Assembly: GCF_002080045.1 (NCBI RefSeq) | Contig: NZ_MUIN01000011.1 | Location: 312,645-376,644 of the forward strand | DNA from: Pseudomonas sp. Bc-h | Lineage (GTDB): Bacteria; Pseudomonadota; Gammaproteobacteria; Pseudomonadales; Pseudomonadaceae | Length of the DNA: 64,000 nt | Direction of reading: 5' to 3' | Shown here: positions 16,959 to 26,941 of the stretch, piece by piece | Position numbering within the stretch: the first letter of the stretch is position 1 | Layout of the letters: each line of letters starts with the position of its first letter | The notes under the pieces: model-generated | Database searches by the model: none | Seen by the model: only the letters and a program-made list of their open reading frames with translations | Told to the model about the DNA's origin: nothing | Translations under genes and position numbers: made by a program

Positions 16959-18830
16959 TTAGCGCACCCCACCACGCAACTCGGCCACCCTCTCGCGCAC
17001 CAACGCCGGTTGCGACTCACCCCCCGCAATCGCAGGCCCTGCCACCAGGGTCACTCGCGACCACAGCCTGCGAAACACGCCCTTATCGGGATCGCGGCTG
17101 AAGAAACTTCCCCACAAGCCCTGCAATGCCAGCGGAATCACCGGTACGTCGGTCTGTTCCAGCACCCGGGTCATGCCGCCCTTGAACTCGTCGATCTCGC
17201 CGGTTGTGGTCAACTTGCCCTCGGGGAAGATGCACACCAGTTCGCCTTCATTCAGGTACTCGGCAATGCGCTTGAACGCCTGATCGTAGGTCTGCAAATC
17301 CTCGTTGCGCCCGGCAATCGGAATCGCGCCTGCAGTGCGGAAAATGAAATTGAGCACCGGCAGGTTGAAGATCTTGTAGTACATGACGAAGCGAATCGGC
17401 CTGCGCACGGGACCTGCGATCAGCAGCGCATCGACGAACGACACGTGGTTGCACACCAGCAGCGCTGCGCCCTCATCCGGAATGTGCTCAAGGTCGCGAT
17501 GCTCCACGCGGTACATGGAATGGCTGAGCAGCCAGATCATGAAACGCATGGTGAACTCCGGGACGATCTTGAAGATGTAGGTGTTGACCGCGATGTTCAT
17601 CAGCGACACCACCAGAAACAGCTGGGGAATCGACAGCTTCACCACGCTCAGGAAGATGATCGAAACAATCGCCGAGACCACCATGAACAACGCGTTGAGG
17701 ATGTTGTTCGAGGCGATGACCCGCGAGCGTTCCTTCTCCGGCGTGCGCGACTGGATCAGCGCGTACAGCGGCACGATATAGAAGCCGCCGAAAACTCCGA
17801 TGCCGAGGATGTCCAGCAGCACCCACCAGGCCTGGCCGTAGCCGAGAATCGCCAGCCAGTTGTTGGCCTGCACGTTCTGCGGGAAGTCCCCGGAATGCCA
17901 CCACAGCAACAGGCCGAACACGGTCAGGCCCATCGAGCCGAAGGGCACCAGGCCAATCTCGACCTTACGTCCGGACAAGCGCTCGCAGAGCATGGAGCCC
18001 GCAGCGATGCCGATGGAGAACACGGTAAGAATCAGGGTGACGACGGTTTCATCGCCGTAGAGAAATTCCTTGGCGTAGGCCGGAATCTGCGTCAGATAGA
18101 TTGCGCCGACGAACCAGAACCAGGAGTTGCCAACGATAGAGCGCGAAACCGCTTTGGTCTGCCCAAGGCCCAGTTTCAGCGTGGCCCAGGATTCGCTGAA
18201 AATGTTCCAGTTCAGGCGCATTTCCGGCGACGCCGCCGCTGCCGGGGGGATGCCGCGACTGGCCAGATAGCCCAGGCACGCCACCAGTACCATCGCTGTG
18301 GACACGATAGGCGCGTAGTGCGTGGCGGACATCATGATCCCGGCGCCGATGGTGCCGGCGAGGATCGCCAGAAAGGTGCCCATTTCCACCAGACCATTGC
18401 CACCCACCAGTTCGTTTTCGTGCAGGTGCTGGGGCAGGATCGAGTATTTCACCGGGCCGAACAGCGCCGAGTGCGTGCCCATGGCGAACAGCGCAGCGAG
18501 CATCAGCTCAAGGTGATTGAACAGAAACCCCGCAGCGCCGACCACCATGATGCCGATCTCCAGCATCTTGATCATGCGGATCAGTTTGTCCTTGGGGTAC
18601 TTCTCGCCAAATTGCCCGGCCAGCGCCGAGAACAGAAAGAACGGCAGGATGAACAGCAATGCGCACAGGTTGACGTAGATCGAGCGGTCGCCGTCGATGG
18701 TCAGCTTGTAGAGAATGGCGAGGATCAGCGATTGCTTGAAAATGTTGTCGTTGAAAGCCCCGAGGGACTGCGTCACGAAAAACGGCAGGAAACGCCGTTT
18801 GCCCAACAGATTGAACTGCGACTGACTCAT
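16959..18830 (-). CDS. MFS transporter fused to a PlsC-type acyltransferase (LplT-Aas-like)
   Basis: A 623-residue fusion. Residues 1-430 are a 12-helix MFS permease resembling the lysophospholipid flippase LplT. Residues about 440-623 form a glycerolipid acyltransferase domain with NHVSFVD (461-467, the catalytic HxxxxD) and FPEGKLT (535-541). By analogy with E. coli LplT plus Aas, it would bring lysophospholipid into the inner leaflet and re-acylate it. The Aas acyl-ACP synthetase domain, present in some relatives, is absent here, so acyl donors must come from elsewhere. The ATG at 18828-18830 has an AGGAT site. It stands alone on its strand beside the TDT transporter gene. Confidence 0.88.
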   Translation of the reverse strand: MSQSQFNLLGKRRFLPFFVTQSLGAFNDNIFKQSLILAILYKLTIDGDRSIYVNLCALLFILPFFLFSALAGQFGEKYPKDKLIRMIKMLEIGIMVVGAAGFLFNHLELMLAALFAMGTHSALFGPVKYSILPQHLHENELVGGNGLVEMGTFLAILAGTIGAGIMMSATHYAPIVSTAMVLVACLGYLASRGIPPAAAASPEMRLNWNIFSESWATLKLGLGQTKAVSRSIVGNSWFWFVGAIYLTQIPAYAKEFLYGDETVVTLILTVFSIGIAAGSMLCERLSGRKVEIGLVPFGSMGLTVFGLLLWWHSGDFPQNVQANNWLAILGYGQAWWVLLDILGIGVFGGFYIVPLYALIQSRTPEKERSRVIASNNILNALFMVVSAIVSIIFLSVVKLSIPQLFLVVSLMNIAVNTYIFKIVPEFTMRFMIWLLSHSMYRVEHRDLEHIPDEGAALLVCNHVSFVDALLIAGPVRRPIRFVMYYKIFNLPVLNFIFRTAGAIPIAGRNEDLQTYDQAFKRIAEYLNEGELVCIFPEGKLTTTGEIDEFKGGMTRVLEQTDVPVIPLALQGLWGSFFSRDPDKGVFRRLWSRVTLVAGPAIAGGESQPALVRERVAELRGGVR

Positions 18831-18900
18831 CGAACGTGATCCTGAGTGGCGCCGGGATCGGCTTTTGGATTGGAAGTCCGCGGTGGCGTCCTTCCAATCG

Positions 18901-18926
18901 CTACCGCCGGCAAGCCGTGCTGCTAC
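18901..18926. repeat. Half of a family C repeat
   Basis: ACCGCCGGCAAGCCGTGCTGCTACG matches the right arm of the full family C elements. No left arm is present. Confidence 0.55.
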
Positions 18927-18944
18927 GTGGAAACTTGATATGAA

Positions 18945-20090
18945 TCAGCCTTTCAATCCCGCAATACACGGCGAAACGAACAGCTCTCCTTTATAGGCGC
19001 CAATCAAGGTGCGGCGCATGATCACCAGCCACAACAGCGCCAGCCCCGCCACCAACACACTGCCGAGGATCGAAAAGAAGCCCAGATTCAACACGGCGCC
19101 AAGCTTGAGCGTGGTCAGGGCAAACACGCCGAGCGGGAAGGTGAAACCCCACCACCCCAGATTGAACGGCAGGCCGTTGCGCAGGTAACGCACGGTGATC
19201 AGCACTGCCATCAGCAGCCACCACACGCCGACGCCCCACAGAATGATCCCGGCGATAAGCCCCAGCCCTGAGGCGATTTCCCCGACGCCACTCAACCCGT
19301 TGGCGGCGAAGATCGCAGGGGCGTCGGCGCCCAGCACCATCAGCCCGAATGCGCCAGTGCTGATCGGGCCCAGTGCCAGCCAGCTGGACGAGGCCATGCT
19401 GGCGTGAGGCAGTTTGTGCAGGGCCATGCGCAGCAAGAGGATCGTCAGCATGCTGAACGCCACTGGCACCGACAGCGCCCACAGCACGTAGCTGGTGATC
19501 AACACGCTGAACTGGCTGTGGCTGTCTCCCAGATGCGGCGCCAGCAAGCCTCCGCTCGCCGCTGCCACTTCAGCGGCTACCACGGGCAACAGCCAGACCG
19601 CTGTCATCTGATCGATGCTGTGCTCCTGGCGGGTGAACATCATGAACGGGATCAGCACTCCGCACGCCAGCGACATCGCCACATCCAGCCACCACAAAAC
19701 CTCTGCCAGGTGCAGCGCCGCATCGCCCCAACGCGACAGGCCAAAGGTCAGGAAGCCATTGATGATCGTCGCCATACCCATGGGAATGGTGCCAAAGAAC
19801 ATCGACACCGTGGAATGGCCGAACACCCGCCGCGCCTCGTCGAAGAACAGCACCCAACGCGCGGTGTAGAGAAAACTGAAGGTCAGGAACATCACGATGT
19901 TCAGCATCCACAAGGCTTCGGCGAGCTGGAACATGCCCGGGATGTGAACCGGAAGCTGAGTCAGAACGGCAGAAAGAATCCCGGTACCCATGGTCGCGGC
20001 GAACCAGTTGGGCGTGAACTGACGGATGACTTCCCGAGGATGACTGAGTTGGCTGAAAGGTCTGCGTGGCGTGAAAGTGGCGTAAGTCAT
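18945..20090 (-). CDS. TDT family transporter (SLAC1/TehA-like)
   Basis: A 381-residue inner-membrane protein with about ten hydrophobic helices. The opening FTPNWFAATMGTGILS is the characteristic first helix of the tellurite-resistance/dicarboxylate transporter family. Members export or take up C4-dicarboxylates, sulfite or chloride through a fold shared with plant SLAC1; the substrate cannot be read here. The ATG at 20088-20090 has a CAGGAG ribosome site. It is divergent from the hybrid sensor kinase, with a 314-base shared upstream region. Confidence 0.85.
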   Translation of the reverse strand: MTYATFTPRRPFSQLSHPREVIRQFTPNWFAATMGTGILSAVLTQLPVHIPGMFQLAEALWMLNIVMFLTFSFLYTARWVLFFDEARRVFGHSTVSMFFGTIPMGMATIINGFLTFGLSRWGDAALHLAEVLWWLDVAMSLACGVLIPFMMFTRQEHSIDQMTAVWLLPVVAAEVAAASGGLLAPHLGDSHSQFSVLITSYVLWALSVPVAFSMLTILLLRMALHKLPHASMASSSWLALGPISTGAFGLMVLGADAPAIFAANGLSGVGEIASGLGLIAGIILWGVGVWWLLMAVLITVRYLRNGLPFNLGWWGFTFPLGVFALTTLKLGAVLNLGFFSILGSVLVAGLALLWLVIMRRTLIGAYKGELFVSPCIAGLKG

Positions 20091-20404
20091 GATTCGCTCC
20101 TGTCCTCGTGTGAGGTGGTACCCATGTTACGGCCGACACTGATATCTGTTAAGCGGGTATTTTCTCTATACCTCATAGATTTAGCAGATATAGACCGGCG
20201 CATAACTTACCCGTGGGAGGAAGCTCCCTCCCACCGTCAACTGCGGCGTGACAGCAATCGCATGCCAGCCGCTCCTGCTCACTTCTGCGACACCCCGCCG
20301 CTCAGACCTTGGTCGAAACAGACGAACGTCAGCGGGCGTGCGAGACTGTCTGACCTGCGAAGGATCGCAGTCGAAATCGTGACCTGCTTGAATCTGGAGT
20401 TCCC
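20091..20404. other. Intergenic region between TDT transporter and sensor kinase
   Basis: No gene seen. It must carry both divergent promoters. A shrunken family A palindrome, GTGGGAGG-AAGCT-CCCTCCCAC, lies at 20213-20234. The first 60 bases are AT-rich (20150-20200). Confidence 0.6.
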
Positions 20405-23400
20405 ATGTCGCTGTCCAGCGGACTGATCGCCGCCGTTGCCCTGGCCTATATGGCCATCATGTTCGCCATCGCCTTCTACGGCGATCGTCGCAGCGGTGCC
20501 CTGCCGCCCAGACTGCGCGCCTGGGTCTATAGCCTGTCACTGGCGGTCTACTGCACCAGCTGGACATTCTTCGGCGCGGTGGGTCAGGCCGCCGAGCAGT
20601 TGTGGTCGTTTCTGCCGATCTATCTGGGGCCTATCGTGATGATGGTGCTGGCGCCCTGGGTGTTGCAGAAAATGGTGCTGATCAGCAAGCAGGAAAACAT
20701 CACTTCCATCGCCGACTTCATTGCCGCGCGCTACGGCAAATCACAGACGCTGGCCGTCGTGGTGGCGCTCATCTGCCTGATCGGCGTGCTGCCCTACATC
20801 GCCTTGCAACTCAAGGGCATCGTGCTGGGAGTGAACATCCTCATCGGGGCCGGCGCCGACGCCGCGGGCACCCGCGCACAGGACACCGCGCTGATCGTGT
20901 CGCTGGTGCTGGCGCTGTTCACCATCGTCTTCGGTACTCGCAACCTCGACGCCACAGAGCACCACCGCGGCATGGTCCTGGCCATCGCCTTCGAATCGCT
21001 GGTCAAGCTGTTCGCGTTCATGGCCGTTGGCGTGTTCGTGACCTTTGGCCTGTATGACGGGGTCGACGACCTGTTCAATCAGGCGATGCTCGCGCCGCGT
21101 CTGGAAGAGTACTGGAAGGAGACGGTCAACTGGCCGTCGATGGTGGTGCAGACCGGCGTCGCGATGATGGCGATCGTCTGCCTGCCGCGACAGTTTCACG
21201 TGACGGTGGTGGAGAACATCGAGCCGCAGGATCTACGGCTGGCCAAATGGGTGTTCCCGGCGTATCTGTTGCTGGCCGGGCTGTTCGTGGTGCCGATTGC
21301 ACTGGCGGGGCAGATGTTGCTGCCCAGTTCGGTATTGCCCGACTCGTTCGTGATCAGCGTTCCCCTGGCCCACGCGCACCCCGCGTTGGCGATGCTGGCA
21401 TTCATTGGCGGTGCTTCGGCGGCGACTGGCATGGTGATCGTCGCCAGCGTCGCGTTGTCGACGATGGTCTCCAACGACATGCTGCTGCCGTGGCTGCTAC
21501 GCCGGAAAACCGCCGAGCGCCCGTTTGAAGTCTTCCGCTACTGGATGCTCTCGGTGCGCCGGGTCAGCATCGTGGTGATCCTGCTGTTGGCCTACGTCAG
21601 CTATCGATTGCTGGGTTCAACGGCGAGCCTGGCGACCATCGGCCAGATTGCCTTTGCGGCCATCACTCAACTCACACCGGCCATGATCGGTGCGCTGTAC
21701 TGGAAACAGGCCAACCGCCGGGGCGTTTTCGCCGGTCTGGCGGCAGGCGTGTTCATCTGGTTCTACACCCTCGTCCTGCCCATCACGGCCCACAGCATGG
21801 GCTGGGCGTTGAGCAGCTTCCCGTTGCTGGCGTGGCTGCACGGCAACCCGCTCAACCTGCCCATTAGCCCGTTGACCCAGGGCGTGGTGCTGTCGATGGC
21901 GGGCAATTTCATTCTCTTCGCCTGGGTATCGGTGCTGTCGCGCACACGGGTTTCCGAACACTGGCAGGCGGGGCGGTTCATCGGTCAGGAGTTACAAGCG
22001 CGGCCGAACAGCCGTTCGCTGCTGGCGGTGCAGATCGAAGACTTGCTCAAACTCTCGGCGCGTTTCGTCGGCGAAGAACGTGCACAACAAAGCTTCATCC
22101 GTTTCGCCTACCGTCAGGGCAAAGGCTTCAACCCCAACCAGAACGCCAACGGCGACTGGATCGCCCACACCGAACGGCTGCTGGCCGGTGTCCTCGGCAC
22201 CTCGTCGACCCGCGCCGTGGTCAAGGCCGCCATCGAGGGCCGCGATATGCAGCTCGAAGACGTGGTGCGCATCGCCGACGAGGCGTCCGAAGTGCTGCAA
22301 TTCAACCGCGCGCTGCTGCAAGGCGCGATTGAGAACATCACTCAAGGCATCAGCGTGGTGGACCAGTCGTTGCGACTGGTGGCCTGGAACGACCGCTATC
22401 TGGAGCTGTTCAATTACCCGGACGGCCTGATCAGCGTGGGTCGCCCGATTGCCGACATCATTCGCTACAACGCCGAACGAGGCCTGTTAGGGCCCGGGGA
22501 AGCGGAGGTCCACGTTGCCCGCCGCCTGCACTGGATGCGCCAGGGCCGCGCGCACACGTCCGAACGGCTGTTCCCCAACGGGCGCGTGATCGAGCTGATC
22601 GGCAACCCGATGCCAGGCGGCGGATTCGTCATGAGTTTCACCGACATCACCGCGTTCCGCGAGGCCGAGCAGGCGCTCAAGGGCGTCAATGAAAGCCTTG
22701 AACAGCGGGTCGCCGAACGCACCCGCGAACTCTCCCAACTGAACACCGCACTGACCGAAGCCAAGGCCCACGCCGAAGCCGCGAACCAGTCGAAAACCCG
22801 TTTTCTGGCGGCTGTCAGTCATGACCTGATGCAGCCCATGAACGCGGCGCGACTGTTCTCCGCAGCGCTGCAGCATGTGGATGAAAATATCCCCGATGAG
22901 GCGCAGAAGCTGATCCAGCATCTGGACAGTTCGCTGCGCTCGGCTGAAGACCTGATCAGCGATCTGCTGGATATTTCTCGTCTGGAAAACGGCAAGTTCG
23001 CGCCCACCATCGCGCCCTTCCCGCTCAACAACCTGTTCGACACGCTCGGTGCCGAGTTCAAGGCGCTGGCTCAGGAACAGGGACTGAGCTTTCGTGTACG
23101 CGGCAGCCATTTGCGCATCGCCAGCGACGTGAAACTGCTGCGTCGAGTGTTACAGAACTTCCTGACCAACGCCTTCCGTTACGCCAAAGGCCCGATTCTG
23201 CTGGGCGTCCGACGCAAGGGCGGACAATTGAGCCTTGAGGTGTGGGATCGCGGACCGGGGATTCCGGAAGACAAACGCCAAGTGATTTTCGAAGAGTTCA
23301 AACGCCTGGACAGCCATCAGACCCGCGCCGAAAAAGGCCTGGGTCTGGGGCTGGCGATTGCCGATGGTCTGTGTCGCGTATTGGGCCATACGCTGCAAGT

Positions 23401-23878
23401 TCGCTCATGGCCAGGCAAGGGCAGCGTGTTCAGTGTCACCGTTCCACTGGCTCGGACTCAGGCGGTGATACAACCTGTGGCGGTTGAGCCCAAACGCGCC
23501 GCGCTCAATGGCACGCAGGTGCTGTGTATCGATAACGAAGACAGCATTTTGATCGGGATGAACAGTCTGTTGAGCCGCTGGGGTTGTCAGGTCTGGACGG
23601 CGCGCAATCGCGAGGAATGCCAGGCCCTGCTCGACGATGGCATTCGCCCGCATCTGGCGCTGGTGGACTACCACCTGGACCACGGCGAAACCGGCACCGA
23701 GCTGATGGCCTGGCTGCGCACGCAACTGGGCGAGCCGGTGCCTGGTGTGTTGATCAGCGCCGATGGCCGCCCGGAGCTGGTGGCACAGGTGCATGCGGCA
23801 GGGCTCGAGTATCTGGCCAAACCGGTGAAGCCTGCTGCGTTGAGGGCGTTGTTGAGTCGGCATGTGAGTTTGAGTTGA
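20405..23878 (+). CDS. mxtR: Hybrid sensor histidine kinase with a sodium/solute-symporter sensor domain (MxtR-like)
   Basis: 1157 residues. Residues 1 to about 490 are a sodium:solute symporter-like membrane domain with some 12-13 helices. A linker (STAC-like) follows, then a PAS domain (about 640-770; ITQGISVVDQSLRLVAWNDR), a coiled coil, a HisKA domain with H806 in AVSHDLMQP, an HATPase domain (GLGLGLAIADGL) and a receiver with D1088 in LALVDYHLD. Length and order match MxtR (P. aeruginosa PA3271), reported to govern acetate use and, through that, several phenotypes; CbrA shares the sensor type but is shorter. The cognate regulator is not in this window. The ATG at 20405 has a GGAG site. 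Confidence 0.85.
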   Translation: MSLSSGLIAAVALAYMAIMFAIAFYGDRRSGALPPRLRAWVYSLSLAVYCTSWTFFGAVGQAAEQLWSFLPIYLGPIVMMVLAPWVLQKMVLISKQENITSIADFIAARYGKSQTLAVVVALICLIGVLPYIALQLKGIVLGVNILIGAGADAAGTRAQDTALIVSLVLALFTIVFGTRNLDATEHHRGMVLAIAFESLVKLFAFMAVGVFVTFGLYDGVDDLFNQAMLAPRLEEYWKETVNWPSMVVQTGVAMMAIVCLPRQFHVTVVENIEPQDLRLAKWVFPAYLLLAGLFVVPIALAGQMLLPSSVLPDSFVISVPLAHAHPALAMLAFIGGASAATGMVIVASVALSTMVSNDMLLPWLLRRKTAERPFEVFRYWMLSVRRVSIVVILLLAYVSYRLLGSTASLATIGQIAFAAITQLTPAMIGALYWKQANRRGVFAGLAAGVFIWFYTLVLPITAHSMGWALSSFPLLAWLHGNPLNLPISPLTQGVVLSMAGNFILFAWVSVLSRTRVSEHWQAGRFIGQELQARPNSRSLLAVQIEDLLKLSARFVGEERAQQSFIRFAYRQGKGFNPNQNANGDWIAHTERLLAGVLGTSSTRAVVKAAIEGRDMQLEDVVRIADEASEVLQFNRALLQGAIENITQGISVVDQSLRLVAWNDRYLELFNYPDGLISVGRPIADIIRYNAERGLLGPGEAEVHVARRLHWMRQGRAHTSERLFPNGRVIELIGNPMPGGGFVMSFTDITAFREAEQALKGVNESLEQRVAERTRELSQLNTALTEAKAHAEAANQSKTRFLAAVSHDLMQPMNAARLFSAALQHVDENIPDEAQKLIQHLDSSLRSAEDLISDLLDISRLENGKFAPTIAPFPLNNLFDTLGAEFKALAQEQGLSFRVRGSHLRIASDVKLLRRVLQNFLTNAFRYAKGPILLGVRRKGGQLSLEVWDRGPGIPEDKRQVIFEEFKRLDSHQTRAEKGLGLGLAIADGLCRVLGHTLQVRSWPGKGSVFSVTVPLARTQAVIQPVAVEPKRAALNGTQVLCIDNEDSILIGMNSLLSRWGCQVWTARNREECQALLDDGIRPHLALVDYHLDHGETGTELMAWLRTQLGEPVPGVLISADGRPELVAQVHAAGLEYLAKPVKPAALRALLSRHVSLS

Positions 23879-23917
23879 GGTCCCACAGGCTGAACACAGG
23901 ACCCACATAGATCCCGT

Positions 23918-25648
23918 TCAGCTTGACGACTCGACTCCACTCTTCCTGCGATACGGAAACACATCGATCACCTTCCCGGCCCTGATCGCCTCCTGCACAC
24001 CCTTCCAGTAATCGGCGTCGTACAGCTCGCCGTGCAGGCTGTTGAACAGTCGTCGTTGGCCCAAGTCAGCAAACAGAAACGGCGGAAACTCTTCGGGAAA
24101 CACATCCAGCGGCCCAATCGAATACCAGGGCTCGGAGGCCATCTCGTCCTCTGGCGTGCGCGGCTCGGGGATGCGCCGGAAGTTGGCTTCGGTCAGAAAG
24201 CAGATCTCGTCATAGTCGTAGAACACCACTCGCCCATGGCGAGTGACGCCGAAATTCTTCAGCAGCATGTCGCCGGGAAAAATATTCGCCGCCGCCAGTT
24301 GCTTGATCGCCAGCCCATAGTCCTCCAGCGCTTCATGCACCTGCGCTTCGCTGGCGTTTTCCAGGTACAGATTCAGCGGGGTCATGCGCCGCTCGGTCCA
24401 GCAGTGACGAATCAACACCACGTCGTCTTCCAGCACAACGGTCGACGGCGCCACTTCCAACAATTCCTCAAGACACTGCGGCTCGAACTTGGCGAGGGGA
24501 AAGCGGAAGTCGGCGAATTCCTGGGTGTCGGCCATGCGCCCCACCCGGTCGACGTTTTTCACCAGCCGGTACTTCTCGATGACGGTGGCACGGTCGACAT
24601 TCTTGGAAGGCGAAAAACGGTCCTTGATGACTTTGAACACGGTGTTGAAACCCGGCAGCGTGAACACGCTCATGACCATGCCGCGCACGCCCGGCGCCAT
24701 GATGAAACGGTCGTCGGTATTGGCCAGGTGCTTGATCAGCGCGCGGTAAAACTCGGATTTGCCGTGCTTGTAGAAGCCAATCGAGGTGTACAGCTCGGCG
24801 ATATGCTTGCCCGGCAGAATGCCCTTGAGAAAGCCAACGAACTCGGCCGGCACCGGCACATCGACCATGAAATACGAGCGCGTGAACGAAAAGATGATCG
24901 AGACCTCGGCCTCGTCGGTAATCAGCGTATCGATCTGCACGCCCCGCCCCTCGCGATGCAGCAATGCGATCACCAACGGCCATTGTTCGTCGAGCGTATG
25001 AACGCGCCCCACCAGATAAGCGCCCTTGTTGCGATACAGCACCGAGGAAAACAACTCCAGAGTCAATGCCGGGTCCTTGCACACCCAGTCTGGCAGGCAC
25101 TCGCGTAACAGGGTTTCGATGCGTAGGAGATCGCCCGGTAAATCGGCGTAAGCCATGTTGAATCGGTAATCGCTGAACACCTGCGCCAGCATCGCCGGAA
25201 GATCGCCATGAGGCTGATAGATCCGCGTCTGCGCCGCGCGTTCGTGATGGCGCATCGAGGGCCGCGTGGTGTGGATGAACATGCAGCCATCGCTGATCAG
25301 GTCATGGCTGAACAGGCTGCAGAAGATCGAGTTGTACCAGGTCTCGGCCAGCTCATCGTCCAGGCGCGGATCGATGAGTTCGATGTAGGCGCTTTTCACC
25401 TGAGGCCAGCAGGAAGCATCCAGCAGAACGTCCCCGGCAAAAGCCTTGATCAGCCAGCCCGTCACCTCGCTGACCTTCTCCTCATACAGACTGATACGCG
25501 CCGCCGACGCCGCTTGCGCCTCCTGCCACAATGCCTGCTCGAAACGGGCCTGAGCGCCGTCGGCAATACGCCGGAAATGATCGCGGTAATCATCGAAACC
25601 GTCGAGGATCAGGCTGGCGATTTCAGCGGCGGGCCAAGGAGTGGACAT
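23918..25648 (-). CDS. aceK: Isocitrate dehydrogenase kinase/phosphatase AceK
   Basis: A 576-residue bifunctional cytoplasmic enzyme that phosphorylates isocitrate dehydrogenase during growth on acetate or fatty acids, sending isocitrate to the glyoxylate shunt, and reverses this when sugars return. The length is normal for AceK. The ATP-binding region includes the APGVRGMVMSVFTLP and FKVIKDRF segments near residues 320-350. The ATG at 25648 is preferred; an in-frame TTG seven codons upstream lacks support. It is convergent with the hybrid kinase and monocistronic, not with aceA/aceB as in enterics. Confidence 0.94.
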   Translation of the reverse strand: MSTPWPAAEIASLILDGFDDYRDHFRRIADGAQARFEQALWQEAQAASAARISLYEEKVSEVTGWLIKAFAGDVLLDASCWPQVKSAYIELIDPRLDDELAETWYNSIFCSLFSHDLISDGCMFIHTTRPSMRHHERAAQTRIYQPHGDLPAMLAQVFSDYRFNMAYADLPGDLLRIETLLRECLPDWVCKDPALTLELFSSVLYRNKGAYLVGRVHTLDEQWPLVIALLHREGRGVQIDTLITDEAEVSIIFSFTRSYFMVDVPVPAEFVGFLKGILPGKHIAELYTSIGFYKHGKSEFYRALIKHLANTDDRFIMAPGVRGMVMSVFTLPGFNTVFKVIKDRFSPSKNVDRATVIEKYRLVKNVDRVGRMADTQEFADFRFPLAKFEPQCLEELLEVAPSTVVLEDDVVLIRHCWTERRMTPLNLYLENASEAQVHEALEDYGLAIKQLAAANIFPGDMLLKNFGVTRHGRVVFYDYDEICFLTEANFRRIPEPRTPEDEMASEPWYSIGPLDVFPEEFPPFLFADLGQRRLFNSLHGELYDADYWKGVQEAIRAGKVIDVFPYRRKSGVESSS

Positions 25649-25712
25649 GGCGGATGCTCGGGAAGGCAAGATCCGCCAAGCGTAGCAGCGCGCTCGCGCA
25701 AGGTAGGTGCCG

Positions 25713-26567
25713 CTACTTCACCTTACGAAACACGAACACCAGCCCCACCACAATCAGCACCATTCCCAGCATGCTCAACAGCGCCAGACGGTTGCCGAAG
25801 ATCAGGTAATCCATGATCGCGGTCACGGCCGGAACCAGATAGAACAGGCTGGTGACGTTGACCAGGTTGCCCTGCGCGATCAGCCGATACAGCAAGAACG
25901 TCGCCAGCACCGAAACCACCAGTCCCATGTACAACACCGGCACGTAGAATCCGAAACTGTGTTCGAAGTGGAATGGCTGGAATGGCACGAACACCGCGCA
26001 GACCACAGCCCCGGCAAAATACTGAACCGGCAGCGTGCCCAGTGGGTTGTCGGTGATGCGCTTCTGCATGATCGAGCCGCCGGTCATGCTCAACATGCCC
26101 AGCACGCCGAACGCCATGCCGGCCAGCGAGCCGCCGTCGCCAATGCCCTGATAGACCACCAAAACCAGCCCCGCCAGCCCCAGGCAGAGCCCGAACATCC
26201 GCGAACCTGAACGACTGCGCTCGACCAGCACTGCCGTGAGGATCGGCTGCACGCCCATGATGGTGGCCATGACGCCCGGCGCGACTTTCATGTCCAGCGC
26301 CAACAGGTAGCAGATCTGGTAGGCGCCCAGCAACACCGCCCCTGTTGCCAGCGCGTAGCGCATCGACTGCCCGGTTGCAGGGAGTTTGTAGCCCAGGGTC
26401 GGGATCAGAATGGCCAGCGCGACCAACGCCAGCAAGAAACGGAACAGCAAAAACGCGAACGGCGAAGCATGGGTCAGGCCCCACTTGGAAACGATGGCCC
26501 CGCTACTCCAGAGCAGGACGAACAGCGTAGTCGTGGCCAGCGAGGCCAGCGCTTTGTTAGCGAACAT
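25713..26567 (-). CDS. EamA/DMT family transporter
   Basis: A 284-residue inner-membrane protein with ten hydrophobic helices arranged as two EamA repeats. The first helix LFVLLWSSGAIVSKWGL is typical of drug/metabolite exporters. The ATG at 26565-26567 has an AGGTGAC ribosome site. The substrate is unknown; family members export amino acids, purines or drugs. It is separated from aceK by only 64 bases on the same strand. Confidence 0.88.
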   Translation of the reverse strand: MFANKALASLATTTLFVLLWSSGAIVSKWGLTHASPFAFLLFRFLLALVALAILIPTLGYKLPATGQSMRYALATGAVLLGAYQICYLLALDMKVAPGVMATIMGVQPILTAVLVERSRSGSRMFGLCLGLAGLVLVVYQGIGDGGSLAGMAFGVLGMLSMTGGSIMQKRITDNPLGTLPVQYFAGAVVCAVFVPFQPFHFEHSFGFYVPVLYMGLVVSVLATFLLYRLIAQGNLVNVTSLFYLVPAVTAIMDYLIFGNRLALLSMLGMVLIVVGLVFVFRKVK

Positions 26568-26671
26568 GATGTCACCTGTGATTCAGACAAAATCGGACCC
26601 GGCAAAGAACCGGATTCACTGATGTTTTGTTGGGGTTTGCAGGCGTGGATCGACAGCTTCAGCGCAGTCGA

Positions 26672-26881
26672 TCAGCCCAGCACAACCACGGCTGGCGGCG
26701 AAACAACGCACGCAACCGGGCCGGTCACAGGAGCAGGAGGTGGATAGCGCGTGATGTAGAACGCTTGCTGGCACCCGCACGGCTCAGCCACAGCGGACGC
26801 TGCGGTATCGAACACGAGTTGCGAGTGGGAAGCAGGCATGGCGCTGATCTTCTTCGGAATGAGGGGTGGGTGTTTCGACAT
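26672..26881 (-). CDS. Possible small hypothetical protein in the EamA-LpxO gap
   Basis: A 69-codon frame beginning MSKHPPLIPKK, with third-position GC in line with real genes but no clear ribosome site and no recognisable domain. It is cysteine- and proline-rich in its second half. The 374-base gap 26568-26941 offers no other candidate. It could equally be upstream untranslated DNA. Confidence 0.25.
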   Translation of the reverse strand: MSKHPPLIPKKISAMPASHSQLVFDTAASAVAEPCGCQQAFYITRYPPPAPVTGPVACVVSPPAVVVLG

Positions 26882-26941
26882 GTTTCGAAGCACCGGCGCT
26901 GAATATAACCAGCGCGCGGTGCGCGATGCAACGTTTAGTTA

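Noticed and set aside
16944..18839. A 631-codon open frame on the plus strand
   Set aside because: It lies exactly antisense to the MFS/acyltransferase gene, is rich in His/Gln/Arg and Asp from mirrored codons, and has no ribosome site or domain.
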